A stretch of 64,000 nucleotides of DNA. Origin: Amycolatopsis azurea DSM 43854. GTDB lineage: Bacteria; Actinomycetota; Actinomycetes; Mycobacteriales; Pseudonocardiaceae. The notes below the pieces were generated by a model. The model was not told the DNA's origin. It was given only the letters and a program-made list of their open reading frames with translations, and made no database searches. Of the stretch, positions 8,870-18,450 are shown piece by piece (positions within the stretch are counted from its first letter, which is position 1; every line of letters begins with the position of its first letter). The translations under genes and the position numbers were made by a program. The stretch covers positions 62,001 to 126,000 of the forward strand of contig NZ_MUXN01000020.1 of NCBI RefSeq assembly GCF_001995215.1, written 5' to 3'.

Positions 8870-10750
8870 TTGCCGGTCATCAAGACCGCGCGTGACCTGC
8901 GCGGAGAACTTCGGCACGAGCGCATTTTCTTGGATCTCGCCAAGCATGTGGGTATCCCCTACAAAGCGTCCGAACAAGGGGGTGAGCTCGGCTCCTGGAG
9001 GAACAGTCTCCCGGTGCTCGCCGATACTTTGTGTGCTGCGGGCCTCGGGCACGTGCAGGTGTTGATCGAGTACCGGCTTCCGTACAGCCCGAAGAGGGTG
9101 GATGCCATTCTCTGCGGGGTCCATCCGGAGACCGGGAAGTCCTCCTATGTACTCGTCGAGCTGAAGCAGTGGAAGAAGGCGAAGTCGCTGGGCACCGACC
9201 TGGTGTGGACTTCCCATGGCAAGAGACAACCTGACCTCCATCCTGCGGAACAGGTCAGGCGGTACTGCCGTCAGCTACTCGACTTCGTCCCCGCGTTCGC
9301 GCGGATCCCCGGGCAAATCAAGGGGATCGCGTACATGCACGACGCCGTTCGTGGTGTGGACTGGACTTTGGACCAGTTCGAGTACGACGACTTCGGCCAG
9401 CTCTACACGTCGGACCTGCAGGGTGATCTGGTCGCCGATCTGTGGTCGCTGCTCGACAAGGACCCGGCTACGGCGGATGCGGCGGTGGCCGCCGCTCACG
9501 AATTGATCTCCGCTCGACCGGCCCCCGCGCGGAATCTGCTGAAGACCGCCTCGGACGCGTTGGCCGCCAGAGACGAGTTCGTTCTACTGGACGAACAACA
9601 GGTTGCCTACAAGACGGTGCTCGACGCCGTGGCCGAAGCGGACTCTGACAGCACGAAGCGGAAGAAGGTCGTCGTCGTCAACGGTGGTCCGGGTTCTGGG
9701 AAGAGCGCCATCGCGGTGACACTCCTCGCCGCTCTCGCGAGGCAGAAGCGAAAGGCGCTGCATGCGACCGGCTCGAAGGCGTTCACCGAAACCTTGCGGG
9801 AGAAGGTGACCGGTGACGACGATCGGTACGGCAAGATCTTCAAGTACTTCAACGAGTTCGGCTCCGCGCCGGAGGACGCGCTGGACGTCCTGATCTGCGA
9901 CGAAGCGCACCGTGTCCGTGGCATGCCCGCCCGGTTGCACGGGAAGGTGCGCAGCCAGATCGACCAGCTCATCGACGTCGCCAAGGTGCCGCTCTTCCTG
10001 CTCGACGAACACCAGGTCGTGCGTCCCGGCGAAATCGGAACGAAGGCGGACATCCTCGCCATCGCCGACATCAAGGACTGCGATGTCATCGAGATCGACC
10101 TGGACGGCCAGTACCGGTGCGGAGGCTCGGCGAGCTTCGACGAATGGGTCGTGCGCTTGCTGGGACTCGGTTCCGAACCGCCGGTGTCCTGGTCGGAACT
10201 GGTCGACGGAAGTGAAGACGAGTACGTGGTCGACTCGGTCGGATCCCCGCACGAACTGGAGAACTGGCTTCTCCGGCAGGCGAAGACCTTCTCCGGCACC
10301 GCGAGAATGGCGGCCGGCTTCTGCTGGGACTGGAGTGATCCGGTCAAAGTCGAGGGCAGGCTGCGACTCGTCGACGATGTGGAGATCGGTGGTTGGCGTC
10401 GACCCTGGAACACGAAGCAGGGGTTCGAAGTCCCAGGATTTCCTTCGGCTTCCTTGTGGGCATCCGAGCCGGAGGGATTCGGGCAAGTCGGCTGCATCTA
10501 CACGGCGCAGGGTTTCGAGTACGACTGGGCGGGCACGATCTTCGGTGACGACCTTGTGATCCGGGACGGTAAGTGGTTCGCCCGCAGCGGTTTCTCCTAC
10601 GACCGCAAAGTGAAAGGCGCCGAAGCCCCGGAGTTCGATCGCTTGGTCCGGAACACCTACAAGGTGCTCTTGACGCGCGGTATGCAGGGAGTCTGCGTCT
10701 ACTCCAAAGACGACGAGACGAACGACTTCCTGCGGAACTACGCGAGGTAG
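8870..10750 (+). CDS. DUF2075/Schlafen-3-type helicase with N-terminal PD-(D/E)XK-like nuclease domain (paralogue)
   Basis: A 626-residue protein co-linear with the divergent gene at 6840-8738. The nuclease-like motif RVDAILCG ... YVLVELKQW sits at 78-99, Walker A GGPGSGKS at 272-279, then CDEAH, LLDEHQVVRPGE and the C-terminal CIYTAQGFEYDW and LLTRGMQG motifs. Start TTG 8870 was chosen because GGGGAGGG precedes it and because it aligns with the GTG start chosen for the paralogue. A weak GC hairpin (10832-10873) follows. The two proteins look clearly homologous but diverged, so duplication is old or they came in as a pair. They may form a hetero-oligomer or be functionally redundant. Confidence 0.8.
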   Translation: MPVIKTARDLRGELRHERIFLDLAKHVGIPYKASEQGGELGSWRNSLPVLADTLCAAGLGHVQVLIEYRLPYSPKRVDAILCGVHPETGKSSYVLVELKQWKKAKSLGTDLVWTSHGKRQPDLHPAEQVRRYCRQLLDFVPAFARIPGQIKGIAYMHDAVRGVDWTLDQFEYDDFGQLYTSDLQGDLVADLWSLLDKDPATADAAVAAAHELISARPAPARNLLKTASDALAARDEFVLLDEQQVAYKTVLDAVAEADSDSTKRKKVVVVNGGPGSGKSAIAVTLLAALARQKRKALHATGSKAFTETLREKVTGDDDRYGKIFKYFNEFGSAPEDALDVLICDEAHRVRGMPARLHGKVRSQIDQLIDVAKVPLFLLDEHQVVRPGEIGTKADILAIADIKDCDVIEIDLDGQYRCGGSASFDEWVVRLLGLGSEPPVSWSELVDGSEDEYVVDSVGSPHELENWLLRQAKTFSGTARMAAGFCWDWSDPVKVEGRLRLVDDVEIGGWRRPWNTKQGFEVPGFPSASLWASEPEGFGQVGCIYTAQGFEYDWAGTIFGDDLVIRDGKWFARSGFSYDRKVKGAEAPEFDRLVRNTYKVLLTRGMQGVCVYSKDDETNDFLRNYAR

Positions 10751-10831
10751 CCGCCGTGAAGCGAGCCCAAGGCGGCCGAGCGCTTCGGGCTTCCCCTTGA
10801 CGCTCCCGGGGGCAGGGCCGGTCGATCGGTT

Positions 10832-10873
10832 CGCCCGCAAGCAGCCGATGACGACCTGCCGTCTTTGCGGGCG
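10832..10873. terminator. Weak hairpin after helicase-nuclease gene
   Basis: CGCCCGCAA (10832-10840) pairs with TTGCGGGCG (10865-10873) over a 24-nt loop. The large loop and missing U-tract make it a weak terminator candidate. Nothing else was recognised between 10751 and the island boundary at 10998. Confidence 0.3.
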
Positions 10874-10997
10874 CTCGGCGTTTCGATGATGGCGATCCCG
10901 CGGCTACCGCTCACCGATAGGTGGCGAGTGGCTCGTGCTACCGCAGATCAGGCGCTTGCCCTACCGGCGTGTCACTCGGGGTTGCGGTCGACGTGTT

Positions 10998-11041
10998 GTG
11001 CCCCCGGGCCGGATTCGAACCTGCGACACCCGCTTCAGGAG
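10998..11041 (-). repeat. Left attachment-site copy: 3' half of tRNA-Arg(CCT)
   Basis: This 44-bp stretch reproduces the 3' half of the intact tRNA-Arg at 35892-35964, from the anticodon loop to the 3' end, in the same orientation, with about three differences. The D-arm and 5' acceptor strand are absent, so it is not a functional tRNA. It marks the left boundary of the island whose right boundary is the intact tRNA, the usual result of tyrosine-recombinase integration at a tRNA 3' end. The mismatches suggest the insertion is not recent. Confidence 0.8.
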
Positions 11042-11589
11042 GGAGGGTGACAGCGTTGACTATGGCCTCTACCTGTGACTTCTGTATCGCGATGAACCTC
11101 TGTGACCTCACTGATCACGCGGTTCGCCCGAGGTTCGGGTCACGGTATGGGTCACGTCAACCTCGCTCCCGGGTTCGGGCGTGTCGCGGCTGATACGTGA
11201 CTTCGGCGTGAAGGCGTTCCGCGGCTTGAGTGGTCGCGTGGACCTACCTTCAGGTCTTGGTAGGTGGAGGTGTTGTTGTGAAGTCTGCCGTGTCGACGAC
11301 AAAGGCGCGACTGGCCAAGGCTTAGCCCGTGAGCGAGGCCAGGAGGAGTTCGCCGACCAGGGCGACCGTATCCGACGTGGTGTCGTAGCCGCTGGGAGTT
11401 GTCCCGATGAGTCGCAAGCTGCGCGCGGCGGCCATCCCGAACCATCGTTCGACGTGCAGAGCGGCATCCTGTTTAGCAGGGCATCGGTGGCGGCCAGTTG
11501 CGCGCGAACAACCGGTCCGGTCTCGTTTTCGAGAGCGAGCTGGACTATGTCGAGCAGGCCGGTTGCATCCTTGACGCTGGCTCGGCTCG

Positions 11590-11872
11590 GAAGCCCGTGC
11601 CGAGCCGGTCGCGGACGCGCTCGTGTGGGTAGTGCTGGACTGCCCGGAATCTCTGGCACTGCATCACGATCTGCCGACCGGCACCCACGTTATCTCCCAC
11701 ACGTTGCGTGCCACCGTCCGTCAGCCGGTTCGACCCGGCCGCGACTACGTCGTCGTCGGGCAGCCACTCGGACAGCGGGGCCGTCCAGGTGACCGCGGCG
11801 GTGTACGACGACCCGGGCGTGCTCTGCTCTGTCATGGGCCAGACGTTGATCACCACCAAAATGGGGCTTTCC
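11590..11872 (+). pseudogene. Frameshifted remnant of a thioesterase-like (hotdog) protein
   Basis: One frame reads ADALVWVVLDCPESLALHHD and continues to RPGRDYVVVGQPLG. After a frame change near 11765 another reads AVQVTAAVYDDPGVLC and SVMGQTLITTK. This order (VW...LDCP, then PVRPG..YVVVGWPLG, then LYD..G.L...A.A.W) resembles small hotdog-fold thioesterase-like proteins of actinobacteria. No single frame spans it and no start is evident. The family assignment is tentative. Confidence 0.35.
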
Positions 11873-11915
11873 GTTGGCGCCGCTGGGCTGAGTCGGTGGT
11901 CGTGTGGTCAGGGTG

Positions 11916-12098
11916 GTCGTGAGTGGCAAGTTGTGTTCTGGTGGACCTTGATTTGTGTACCCACTGAGCAGCTCGACGATGCGGGAAATGTGGACACTCA
12001 ACGTCCCCCATCTTCCGTTGATCAAGATCATCCTCGGGCCGGATCAGGTGTGGGTATACAAATCGCTGTCCGCCCTAATGCGATTCGCCACTCACGAC
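11916..12098. repeat. MITE-like element with imperfect ~50-bp terminal inverted repeats
   Basis: GTCGTGAGTGGC near 11916-11927 is matched by GCCACTCACGAC at 12087-12098. Further in, GATTTGTGTACCCAC (11950-11964) matches GTGGGTATACAAATC (12050-12064) with one mismatch. The arms therefore share conserved outer and inner blocks with a diverged middle, over 183 bp and with no coding capacity. It looks like a non-autonomous inverted-repeat element or the collapsed ends of a transposon. Confidence 0.6.
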
Positions 12099-12341
12099 TG
12101 CCCGGCTGCGCAAGTCGGTGCCGGGTCATGACCTCCTGACGCGAGTTGGGTGATAAGTAGTATGTGTCCCGGAGATGTGTAAACGTGGACTGAGGCCACA
12201 AACTGACCTTGCAATGCCCTGGGTGCGGGCGGCAAAGTTTGCTTGCAGAACGCTTAGAGTTCACTCTCAAGAGAGCGTCGGCTCGTCTTTTCCTACAAGC
12301 ACTATGTCTGCTAGGTGAAACCTGAATATATAGCGACTGGC

Positions 12342-14438
12342 CTAGTTCTCTGCTTGGGAAAATAGTCGTTTCTCGAATAAGACGAACTGTGCGTGTCTCT
12401 GATCCGCAAGGCGTTCGGAAATGGTTTCAGAGGCTAGCTCGCTTGGGAGAGTGGAAGAGAACTTGAGTCCATGGAGGGCGGACTTATTGACGTGTGGAGG
12501 GGAAAGCGCCGCGCTTGCTGACAGCGTGCGCAGCAATTCGTTATTCGACAGATCTGGTTGCAAGCGCAAGGATTGATCGGTAGTCCGCTGCCGAGGATCC
12601 ACGACTCGTGGGAAGCTGGCTTGCAACGTCCGGTTGGCTGCGATACCAGCCCAAGTCCACCATCTGAGCTCGCCAGACGAACGCCGGAACACAGTCGCGT
12701 TGTCGGCAACGTCTCCGGAGTGCTTCTCGCGGAGCTCGGCGAGTACCGATGCTGCTCTGCGGGTGAACCGGACCCCTGCGGGATTGGTGCCCAGCAGGAC
12801 CGATCGCTGGCTGCGGGTAAGGGCGAAAGACAGCCCACCTTCGCTCCCGCCCCACTTGGCGCGGCCGGGGAGGTCGCTCGGCTCGACGAAACAGCGCCTC
12901 CGCTTCCAGTCAATGTGCCCGACCTTCCAGCCACGTCCAGCGAGAAGCAGGACACGTGGTCCGTCGTGGTTGTCGGCCAGCAGAACATCGTCCCCCACTC
13001 GGCCGATCTCTTCTCGGCCGGTCAGGACTGTGAACTCCGGTGGCGCGCTGAACACGGCGAGAAGGTCCATGAAATGCCGTCGGCCGAACTTCTTCTCCGC
13101 CTCGAGCCCGATGAACGCCATCGGGCCGTCCCGCTCGAGGTAGCCTTCGGCCAGTAGATGATCAAAGATCTCGGTTTGGTGCTCATCGAACAACGGCAGG
13201 TCGCCCCACCACTCTCGCCAGGTGTGCGTCCCAATTTTGTTCTCTTGCAGGGCGAGGGCGAGCATCTGCTGCGCGGCGATGTGTCGAGGGTGTGGCGGGG
13301 CCACGATCGGTTCCACCCAGCCTGCTCCCCACCGTTCGAGCAGACCGGCTGTGCTGAGTACGGCTGATTCTTCGAGACACAGAAAGAGGCAGTTTCTGGT
13401 GCCCCCTGCACGACGTCCTGTCCGGCCCAGACGCTGGAGAAACGAAGCCACCGTCCGGGGAGCGTCGATCTGGATCACACGATCGAGATCTCCGACATCG
13501 ATTCCCAATTCCAGAGTGGAAGTCGCAACGATCACGCAGTCGCGAGCTTCTGCAAAGGCCTGCTCTGATCTGCGGCGTTCGTCTGCGGAGAGCGATGAGT
13601 GCGACAGGAACGTGGTGATTTCGCGGGCGCGTAGTGCTGCTCCGAGTTCTTCAGCGCGTCGGCGGCTGTCGACAAACACCAGTCGCTTCTCGCCTCGGTG
13701 CAGTGTTGCGATGACGGTGGCCGCGTTGTCAATTGAACCGACATGATCGACGGTGATGTCCGGCGTGGTCGTCGTGCCACCGCTGGGCGCAACTACCGAT
13801 CGTGGTCTGGAGTGTTGCGAGCCCTGAAGCCACCTCAGCAGTTCGTCCGGGTTGCCTACTGTGGCTGACAAGCCAATTCGCTGAAGCGGGCGGCCTGCGA
13901 TCCGAGAGAGTCGTTCGAGGACCGCGAGCAAGTGCCAGCCGCGGTCGTCGCCGGCGAAAGCATGGACCTCGTCCACTACGACCGCTCGAAGGCTCGAGAA
14001 CAAGCGCCGGGAATCAATGTTTGCCGACACCAGCATCGCCTCGAGCGACTCCGGCGTGGTCAGCAGGATATCCGGCGGTTCCTGGAGTATCCGTTTGCGG
14101 GCGCCGGAGCTGACGTCTCCGTGCCATAGGTCGGCAGTGCGACCGAGCCAGCCCGCATAAATCGCCAGTCTGGGTTGAAGGTTATTCAGGAGGGCCCGAA
14201 GCGGACAGATATACAACACCGACAGGCCCGTCCATGACTGTTCTTCCATGGAACTGAGCAGGGGAAACATCGCAGCTTCGGTCTTACCGCCTGCTGTTGG
14301 CGCCAACAGGATCGCATCGGACCCGTCAAGAAGCGGGTCGATCGCTTCGGCCTGGAGCGGGCGCAGCCCCGGCCAGCCCAGCGTGTTGACGATGTGGTGC
14401 ACCAGCGCGGGAAGCAGCCGGTCGGCTCCGGAACTCAC
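12342..14438 (-). CDS. brxHI: BREX type 2 Lhr-like DEAD/DEAH helicase BrxHI
   Basis: A 698-residue SF2 helicase with an Lhr-like arrangement. Motif I is APTAGGKT (about 46-53), motif II DEVH within VVVDEVHAFAGDD, motif III LSAT, and motif VI QRLGRTGRRAGGT. A C-terminal ~300-residue extension follows. It is the last gene of the minus-strand BREX operon; its GTG start overlaps the brxD stop by 4 nt (GTGA). BrxHI helicases are a defining component of type 2 BREX. Their exact role in phage exclusion is not established. Confidence 0.9.
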   Translation of the reverse strand: MSSGADRLLPALVHHIVNTLGWPGLRPLQAEAIDPLLDGSDAILLAPTAGGKTEAAMFPLLSSMEEQSWTGLSVLYICPLRALLNNLQPRLAIYAGWLGRTADLWHGDVSSGARKRILQEPPDILLTTPESLEAMLVSANIDSRRLFSSLRAVVVDEVHAFAGDDRGWHLLAVLERLSRIAGRPLQRIGLSATVGNPDELLRWLQGSQHSRPRSVVAPSGGTTTTPDITVDHVGSIDNAATVIATLHRGEKRLVFVDSRRRAEELGAALRAREITTFLSHSSLSADERRRSEQAFAEARDCVIVATSTLELGIDVGDLDRVIQIDAPRTVASFLQRLGRTGRRAGGTRNCLFLCLEESAVLSTAGLLERWGAGWVEPIVAPPHPRHIAAQQMLALALQENKIGTHTWREWWGDLPLFDEHQTEIFDHLLAEGYLERDGPMAFIGLEAEKKFGRRHFMDLLAVFSAPPEFTVLTGREEIGRVGDDVLLADNHDGPRVLLLAGRGWKVGHIDWKRRRCFVEPSDLPGRAKWGGSEGGLSFALTRSQRSVLLGTNPAGVRFTRRAASVLAELREKHSGDVADNATVFRRSSGELRWWTWAGIAANRTLQASFPRVVDPRQRTTDQSLRLQPDLSNNELLRTLSASAALSPPHVNKSALHGLKFSSTLPSELASETISERLADQRHAQFVLFEKRLFSQAEN

Positions 14439-15754
14439 GGGAGATCCAGATCGATGTCGTCGACATCGGCGACGGTGTTGCGTTCTTCCTCTGAGAGCTC
14501 AGAGCCCTTGACGGTTACCGGATAGTGCACCCTCGGGTCGAACTCCTCGTGTTCGTCGACCCGGTCGAGCACGTCCTGAACGAGTTTCCGGAGGAAGACG
14601 CGTGGTGCGACACCTACCTTGCCACCCATCCCGCCGGTGACAGCCCGAGCTAGTTCATCGACATAGGCGTCGTCCACGCGAGCGGCGATCCGTTCGGGCT
14701 CCTTGGCATCGCCGACATAGAGATCGCGGACGTTCCGACCAAGCTCCCCAAGCCGGTTCAGGTCGAATCCGGGAAGCCGGAGCTGAACCGCACGTGGGTT
14801 GTCGAAGCGGGCGTCGGTGGTGAAGTCGGTCGCAAGTCGCTGAGCGAGCGGCGGTAGGCGTTGGACGCCTTGTTGTCCATCGAAAAACGCAGGAGTGCCG
14901 GTGATCACCAGGAAGAGTCCTGGAAAGCGGCCGGTGTCGATTTCGTCCAGCAACTGGCGGAGAGCGTTGAGGCCCTTCTCGCGCACATCACCCCGAACGC
15001 GCTGGAGGGTCTCGATCTCGTCGAGCACGACCAAAAGGCCCGGGTGACCGCAATCCTTCAGCACGGTCAGCAGGCCTTGGAGAAAGCCGAGCGCCCCGAA
15101 ATGGTCGAGGTCTCCGCGCACTCCGGCGGCTCGCTTCGCGGAGGCCGCCACTGACTTTTGCCCGCCCAGCCAAGCGATTACCGCTTCTGCGGTCGCCGCA
15201 TCATCGGCACGCTTCACATGCCGGTATCCGCGGAGAGCCGAAGCGAAGGCGGGGGTTGTCCTGGCGACATCACCTAGGCGACGCTCCATGAGAGTGTCCA
15301 CGGCTTCGGCGATGGCGTCTTCGTCCTCCTCGTCGACTTCGCCAGTGTCGAGAACCTCCTCTTCGAGCGTGTAGAACCAGGAATCGATCACTGATCGCAA
15401 CGCGCTCGGTTGGTGGGTCGCCGTAGACAGTCGTTCGGTCAGCCGCCGGTACACGGTTTCGAGGCGATGTAGCGGGGTTTCTGTCTCCGAGATCTGAATC
15501 TCACTCGTCGCCAACCCGGCTCGCTTCGCTCGTTCGGCCAGCCAGCGTGCGAAGAACGTCTTACCGGAGCCATATTCCCCGCGGATTGCGTGAAAGGCCG
15601 CACCGCCGCGCTTGATCGTGCTCAGGTCGTCGTCGAGTGCTCCGGTGAACCGATCGAGTCCTACGGCGAACAGATCGAGCCCGAACTGTGGAACTGTGCC
15701 ACGGCGCAAGGCATCCACCACCTCGCGACGACGAACTGAACTGACCGGATTCAC
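14435..15754 (-). CDS. brxD: BREX type 2 ATPase BrxD
   Basis: A 439-residue P-loop ATPase of the BrxD (DUF2791-type) family. Walker A GEYGSGKT lies at residues 59-66 and a Walker B-like strand LLVVLDEIETLQRV lies in the middle, followed by FLVITGTPAFF, a sensor-like strand. Both ends are coupled: its GTG overlaps the pglZ stop and its TGA overlaps the brxHI start. In type 2 BREX it accompanies PglZ and BrxHI. It acts in the cytoplasm, probably as an oligomeric ATPase. Confidence 0.9.
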   Translation of the reverse strand: MNPVSSVRRREVVDALRRGTVPQFGLDLFAVGLDRFTGALDDDLSTIKRGGAAFHAIRGEYGSGKTFFARWLAERAKRAGLATSEIQISETETPLHRLETVYRRLTERLSTATHQPSALRSVIDSWFYTLEEEVLDTGEVDEEDEDAIAEAVDTLMERRLGDVARTTPAFASALRGYRHVKRADDAATAEAVIAWLGGQKSVAASAKRAAGVRGDLDHFGALGFLQGLLTVLKDCGHPGLLVVLDEIETLQRVRGDVREKGLNALRQLLDEIDTGRFPGLFLVITGTPAFFDGQQGVQRLPPLAQRLATDFTTDARFDNPRAVQLRLPGFDLNRLGELGRNVRDLYVGDAKEPERIAARVDDAYVDELARAVTGGMGGKVGVAPRVFLRKLVQDVLDRVDEHEEFDPRVHYPVTVKGSELSEEERNTVADVDDIDLDLP

Positions 15755-18450
15755 GGCTTGTCCAGGTCGAATTGTGTTCGAAGGAGCTCAAGGTTGAGTT
15801 CCACCGTTCGGCCGCCATCGATGAGTTCGAGTACCGGGTAGCTCTCCACGTTGAGCAAACGCTGAAGGGTGGCAAGGAATCCATCGATGTTTCTGGCTGC
15901 TTTGCCTGCGGTGGAGGCAATTGCGGCAAGCGAGAGCTTGCCGCCTGCGTCGGCAAGGCTGTCAATTACGGCGGCCACAACGTCGCTATTGGGTCCACGA
16001 CGGATGAATTTCTCTTGCGTGGCGAAGATCTTCGAAGCGGTTACCTGCTGGCCAAGAGTCTTCTGCACGGCCGGCACAGGTGGTATGGGCTCCGGCAGCA
16101 CATGATCGAACAGCCCTGGCCCGTCGGGGATAGCCTTTTGTTTCTTACGCGGCGCCTTGGGTGCCGGAGCGGGCTCCACAATTACCTGCTCTGGGCTGCC
16201 CCGCCACCACGAAGGCGTTGTCTGTTCAGCGGGCAATCCCGCCCAACTGTCCGGTAATACGTCGACAGACGGCAGCAGGACCAAGACGGGAATACTTACC
16301 TCGGCCAAAGCGGCACCGCCGTGGTACCCCGCGCGCTTTTGCGTGTATCGGATATCCTCGCGCCACGGGAGAACCACCTTTCCGTTCCCTTCGAGGACTC
16401 GCGGACCGTGCAGCGCGACTTCGCCCTCAGCCGGTGCTCCTGTCCGCCACCGTCCACCGTATTCGGCAGTTGCCGGGGATGGGCCGCTAGCGAGGCCACG
16501 CTCGAGAACGTGCCCGTGGTCCGATGTCACGACGACCGGCCGTCCGTAGCTGCGTGCCTGAGTGAGCAGGCTGGTCAGGTACCGGATGTCCTGGAGGCGC
16601 CAGGTCGTCCCATCGCCCTCGCGACCGGGGCCGAGCGTGTCATCGATCGTGTTGAGTACGACACCGACGACTTCGACGCCTGCCAACGCCGCAACGAGCT
16701 CGGGATTGAGACTCTGGCCGGCGCCGCCGCCGACTTCGTTCTCGTGGAAAAGTCGCGCTTGCTTGTGGTGCTTCTTCCAGAACGAGGCAAAGCCGTCTTT
16801 TTCTGTCGACTGGCCTCCTGCGATGGGTTTCCCGCACAAGAGGGACGGCCTGCTCACCGTCGTGATCGACGGAAACACTGACACTGCAGCCAGACGGGTG
16901 CCGGATACCGGGCTGGCCTCCAGCCAGTTGGGCCGACGGCTCAGTTCGTCGCCGAGCTGCGCCGCGACAGAAGCGCTCATTCCATCGAGCACGATGATCA
17001 GGGGAGCTGAGTCACCGGCCAGCGGAACCGCGGCTGTCGTCAGGATGTCTTCGATCAGCAACGCGCCTTCGGACAGCTGTGCGCGAGCATGCGGAACCCA
17101 GGAGGCCAGGCGGAGCGCGAATTCTTCGTCCGACGCGGTGCGTCGAGCCGTAACCTGCTCACAGAGATCGCGGTAAGCCTTGGCGCTCACCGGTTCGCCT
17201 GCCACGTCGCCTGCCCAAAGAACAGCAAGGGCGTAGTCGACCCAGCCCCATTGGGCCACTTGCTGTTGCACACCTGCCGACACGGACGGGACTCCGGATT
17301 CCGGTGTTGCGAGCCACCGTGCGAGCCGGACGGCCATGGTCGCTGTGGTCTTCTGAGAACTGAACAATTCGGCGAGGCGATGTTCGCCGAGTTCGCCGAG
17401 CGCGCGGTTCGCAGCCTCCGGATCGGGGAGCGCCGCGCCCACCGAACGAAGACGTGCTCGCCATGCGGAGGGCAGTAGTGGGTTGCTAGACAAGGCCTCG
17501 GTGAGGCCGGTTTGCTTGGCCAGCTCGTCGGCCCGTTCAAGCACGGTGAGGACGTCATGGCGGGCAGGGGAATCGGCAGGTCCGGCGGCAGTGATCCACC
17601 GGCTCAGCGTGCCGTCGACCGCCAGGGCGAACGCTTCGACGGCATCTGAGCGGATACCGGGGAAGAGCCCACCGACCGACACCAAGGCGTCGCGCGACAG
17701 CGATTGATCGCTTAATGCCGCGCCGACGACCCCCAGCGCCAGAGCGTCGCGGCCTCGACCAGCCGCGACCAACGTGAGAACAGCCTCCGCCGCCAGGCCG
17801 AGACGCTCGACGAGCCAGCTGCGGATGCCGTCACGTTCAGCGTTGTCCAGTTCAGCCCAGCTGGTCGTTGCGGTGCTCCGGGACCACTCGAGCAGGCGGT
17901 CGAGGTCGAGAGTTGCGGCGTCGACGCCAAGCCGCTGTCCGACGAGAGCCAGCAAGGCGTCGTCATAGGTCAGCACGCCACCACGGCGGGGCCAGCCACT
18001 GGTGGGTTCGGCGTCGAGGACTGCCTGGACGAGCCAGGTGGACTGCCAGACTCGGGGGTCCAAGCGATTGGCGCCGAACCGAAACTTCAGGTTCTCGACC
18101 GGGTCGATTCGCAGCAGGCTGGTCTCGAGAGCGTGTCCCCGCAAGTCCCAGTCGAGCTCGGCAGGCTCTACACCGGTGGTGATTACCAGCACACCAGAGG
18201 CCGCTCCAGTGTGCTGGTAGTCCAGCCATTCGGCAGTGATCCCCAGTATGGAGGGTTGGTCGGTGACGCGCACTGCCCGCTCGCCTTGGTCACCTTCGAT
18301 CGGCTTCAGCCGGAACTCGGTGCGTTCACCAGGCTCATACCTGCCGTGGACAAGCACCAGGCATCGGCCTGGCTGCTTGTCCAGCGCGTGTCTGTGTTGC
18401 GTGAGCAGCGACTCGATCCCTGCTCGCGTGATAGGCGGAACCTGGGCCAT
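15751..18450 (-). CDS. pglZ: BREX type 2 alkaline-phosphatase-superfamily protein PglZ
   Basis: An 899-residue PglZ protein. The phosphatase-like metal-binding set is visible: IIVLDGMS (Asp 489), SITTVSR (Thr about 530), and TSDHGHVL (Asp/His near 644-647). N-terminal ~450 residues are helical and variable, as in other PglZ proteins, and a basic KAPRKKQKA linker lies near the C-terminus. ATG 18450 shares its A with the pglY stop (TGATG), and upstream in-frame codons fall inside pglY, so this start is preferred. PglZ is the universal BREX marker. In the Streptomyces Pgl system it is needed for phage growth limitation. Confidence 0.93.
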   Translation of the reverse strand: MAQVPPITRAGIESLLTQHRHALDKQPGRCLVLVHGRYEPGERTEFRLKPIEGDQGERAVRVTDQPSILGITAEWLDYQHTGAASGVLVITTGVEPAELDWDLRGHALETSLLRIDPVENLKFRFGANRLDPRVWQSTWLVQAVLDAEPTSGWPRRGGVLTYDDALLALVGQRLGVDAATLDLDRLLEWSRSTATTSWAELDNAERDGIRSWLVERLGLAAEAVLTLVAAGRGRDALALGVVGAALSDQSLSRDALVSVGGLFPGIRSDAVEAFALAVDGTLSRWITAAGPADSPARHDVLTVLERADELAKQTGLTEALSSNPLLPSAWRARLRSVGAALPDPEAANRALGELGEHRLAELFSSQKTTATMAVRLARWLATPESGVPSVSAGVQQQVAQWGWVDYALAVLWAGDVAGEPVSAKAYRDLCEQVTARRTASDEEFALRLASWVPHARAQLSEGALLIEDILTTAAVPLAGDSAPLIIVLDGMSASVAAQLGDELSRRPNWLEASPVSGTRLAAVSVFPSITTVSRPSLLCGKPIAGGQSTEKDGFASFWKKHHKQARLFHENEVGGGAGQSLNPELVAALAGVEVVGVVLNTIDDTLGPGREGDGTTWRLQDIRYLTSLLTQARSYGRPVVVTSDHGHVLERGLASGPSPATAEYGGRWRTGAPAEGEVALHGPRVLEGNGKVVLPWREDIRYTQKRAGYHGGAALAEVSIPVLVLLPSVDVLPDSWAGLPAEQTTPSWWRGSPEQVIVEPAPAPKAPRKKQKAIPDGPGLFDHVLPEPIPPVPAVQKTLGQQVTASKIFATQEKFIRRGPNSDVVAAVIDSLADAGGKLSLAAIASTAGKAARNIDGFLATLQRLLNVESYPVLELIDGGRTVELNLELLRTQFDLDKP

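Larger units (their letters stand above)
11042..12341. other. Island left margin: non-coding and degenerate sequence
   Basis: No intact gene was found over 1.3 kb. The stretch holds a frameshifted plus-strand remnant (11590-11872), a terminal-inverted-repeat element (11916-12098) and a visibly AT-richer tail (about 12130-12340) before brxHI. A minus-strand frame ending near 11108 sits where an integrase C-terminus would be expected, but I see no tyrosine-recombinase motifs. The margin is probably decayed mobility DNA. Confidence 0.5.

Noticed and set aside
10998..11041. A functional tRNA gene
   Set aside because: Only the 3' half (anticodon loop to acceptor) is present; there is no D-arm or 5' acceptor strand.
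11108..11659. An integrase gene at the left island end
   Set aside because: The translation has none of the tyrosine-recombinase residues (R...HxxR...Y) and is Pro/Ser/Arg-rich. At most its last residues could be a remnant.
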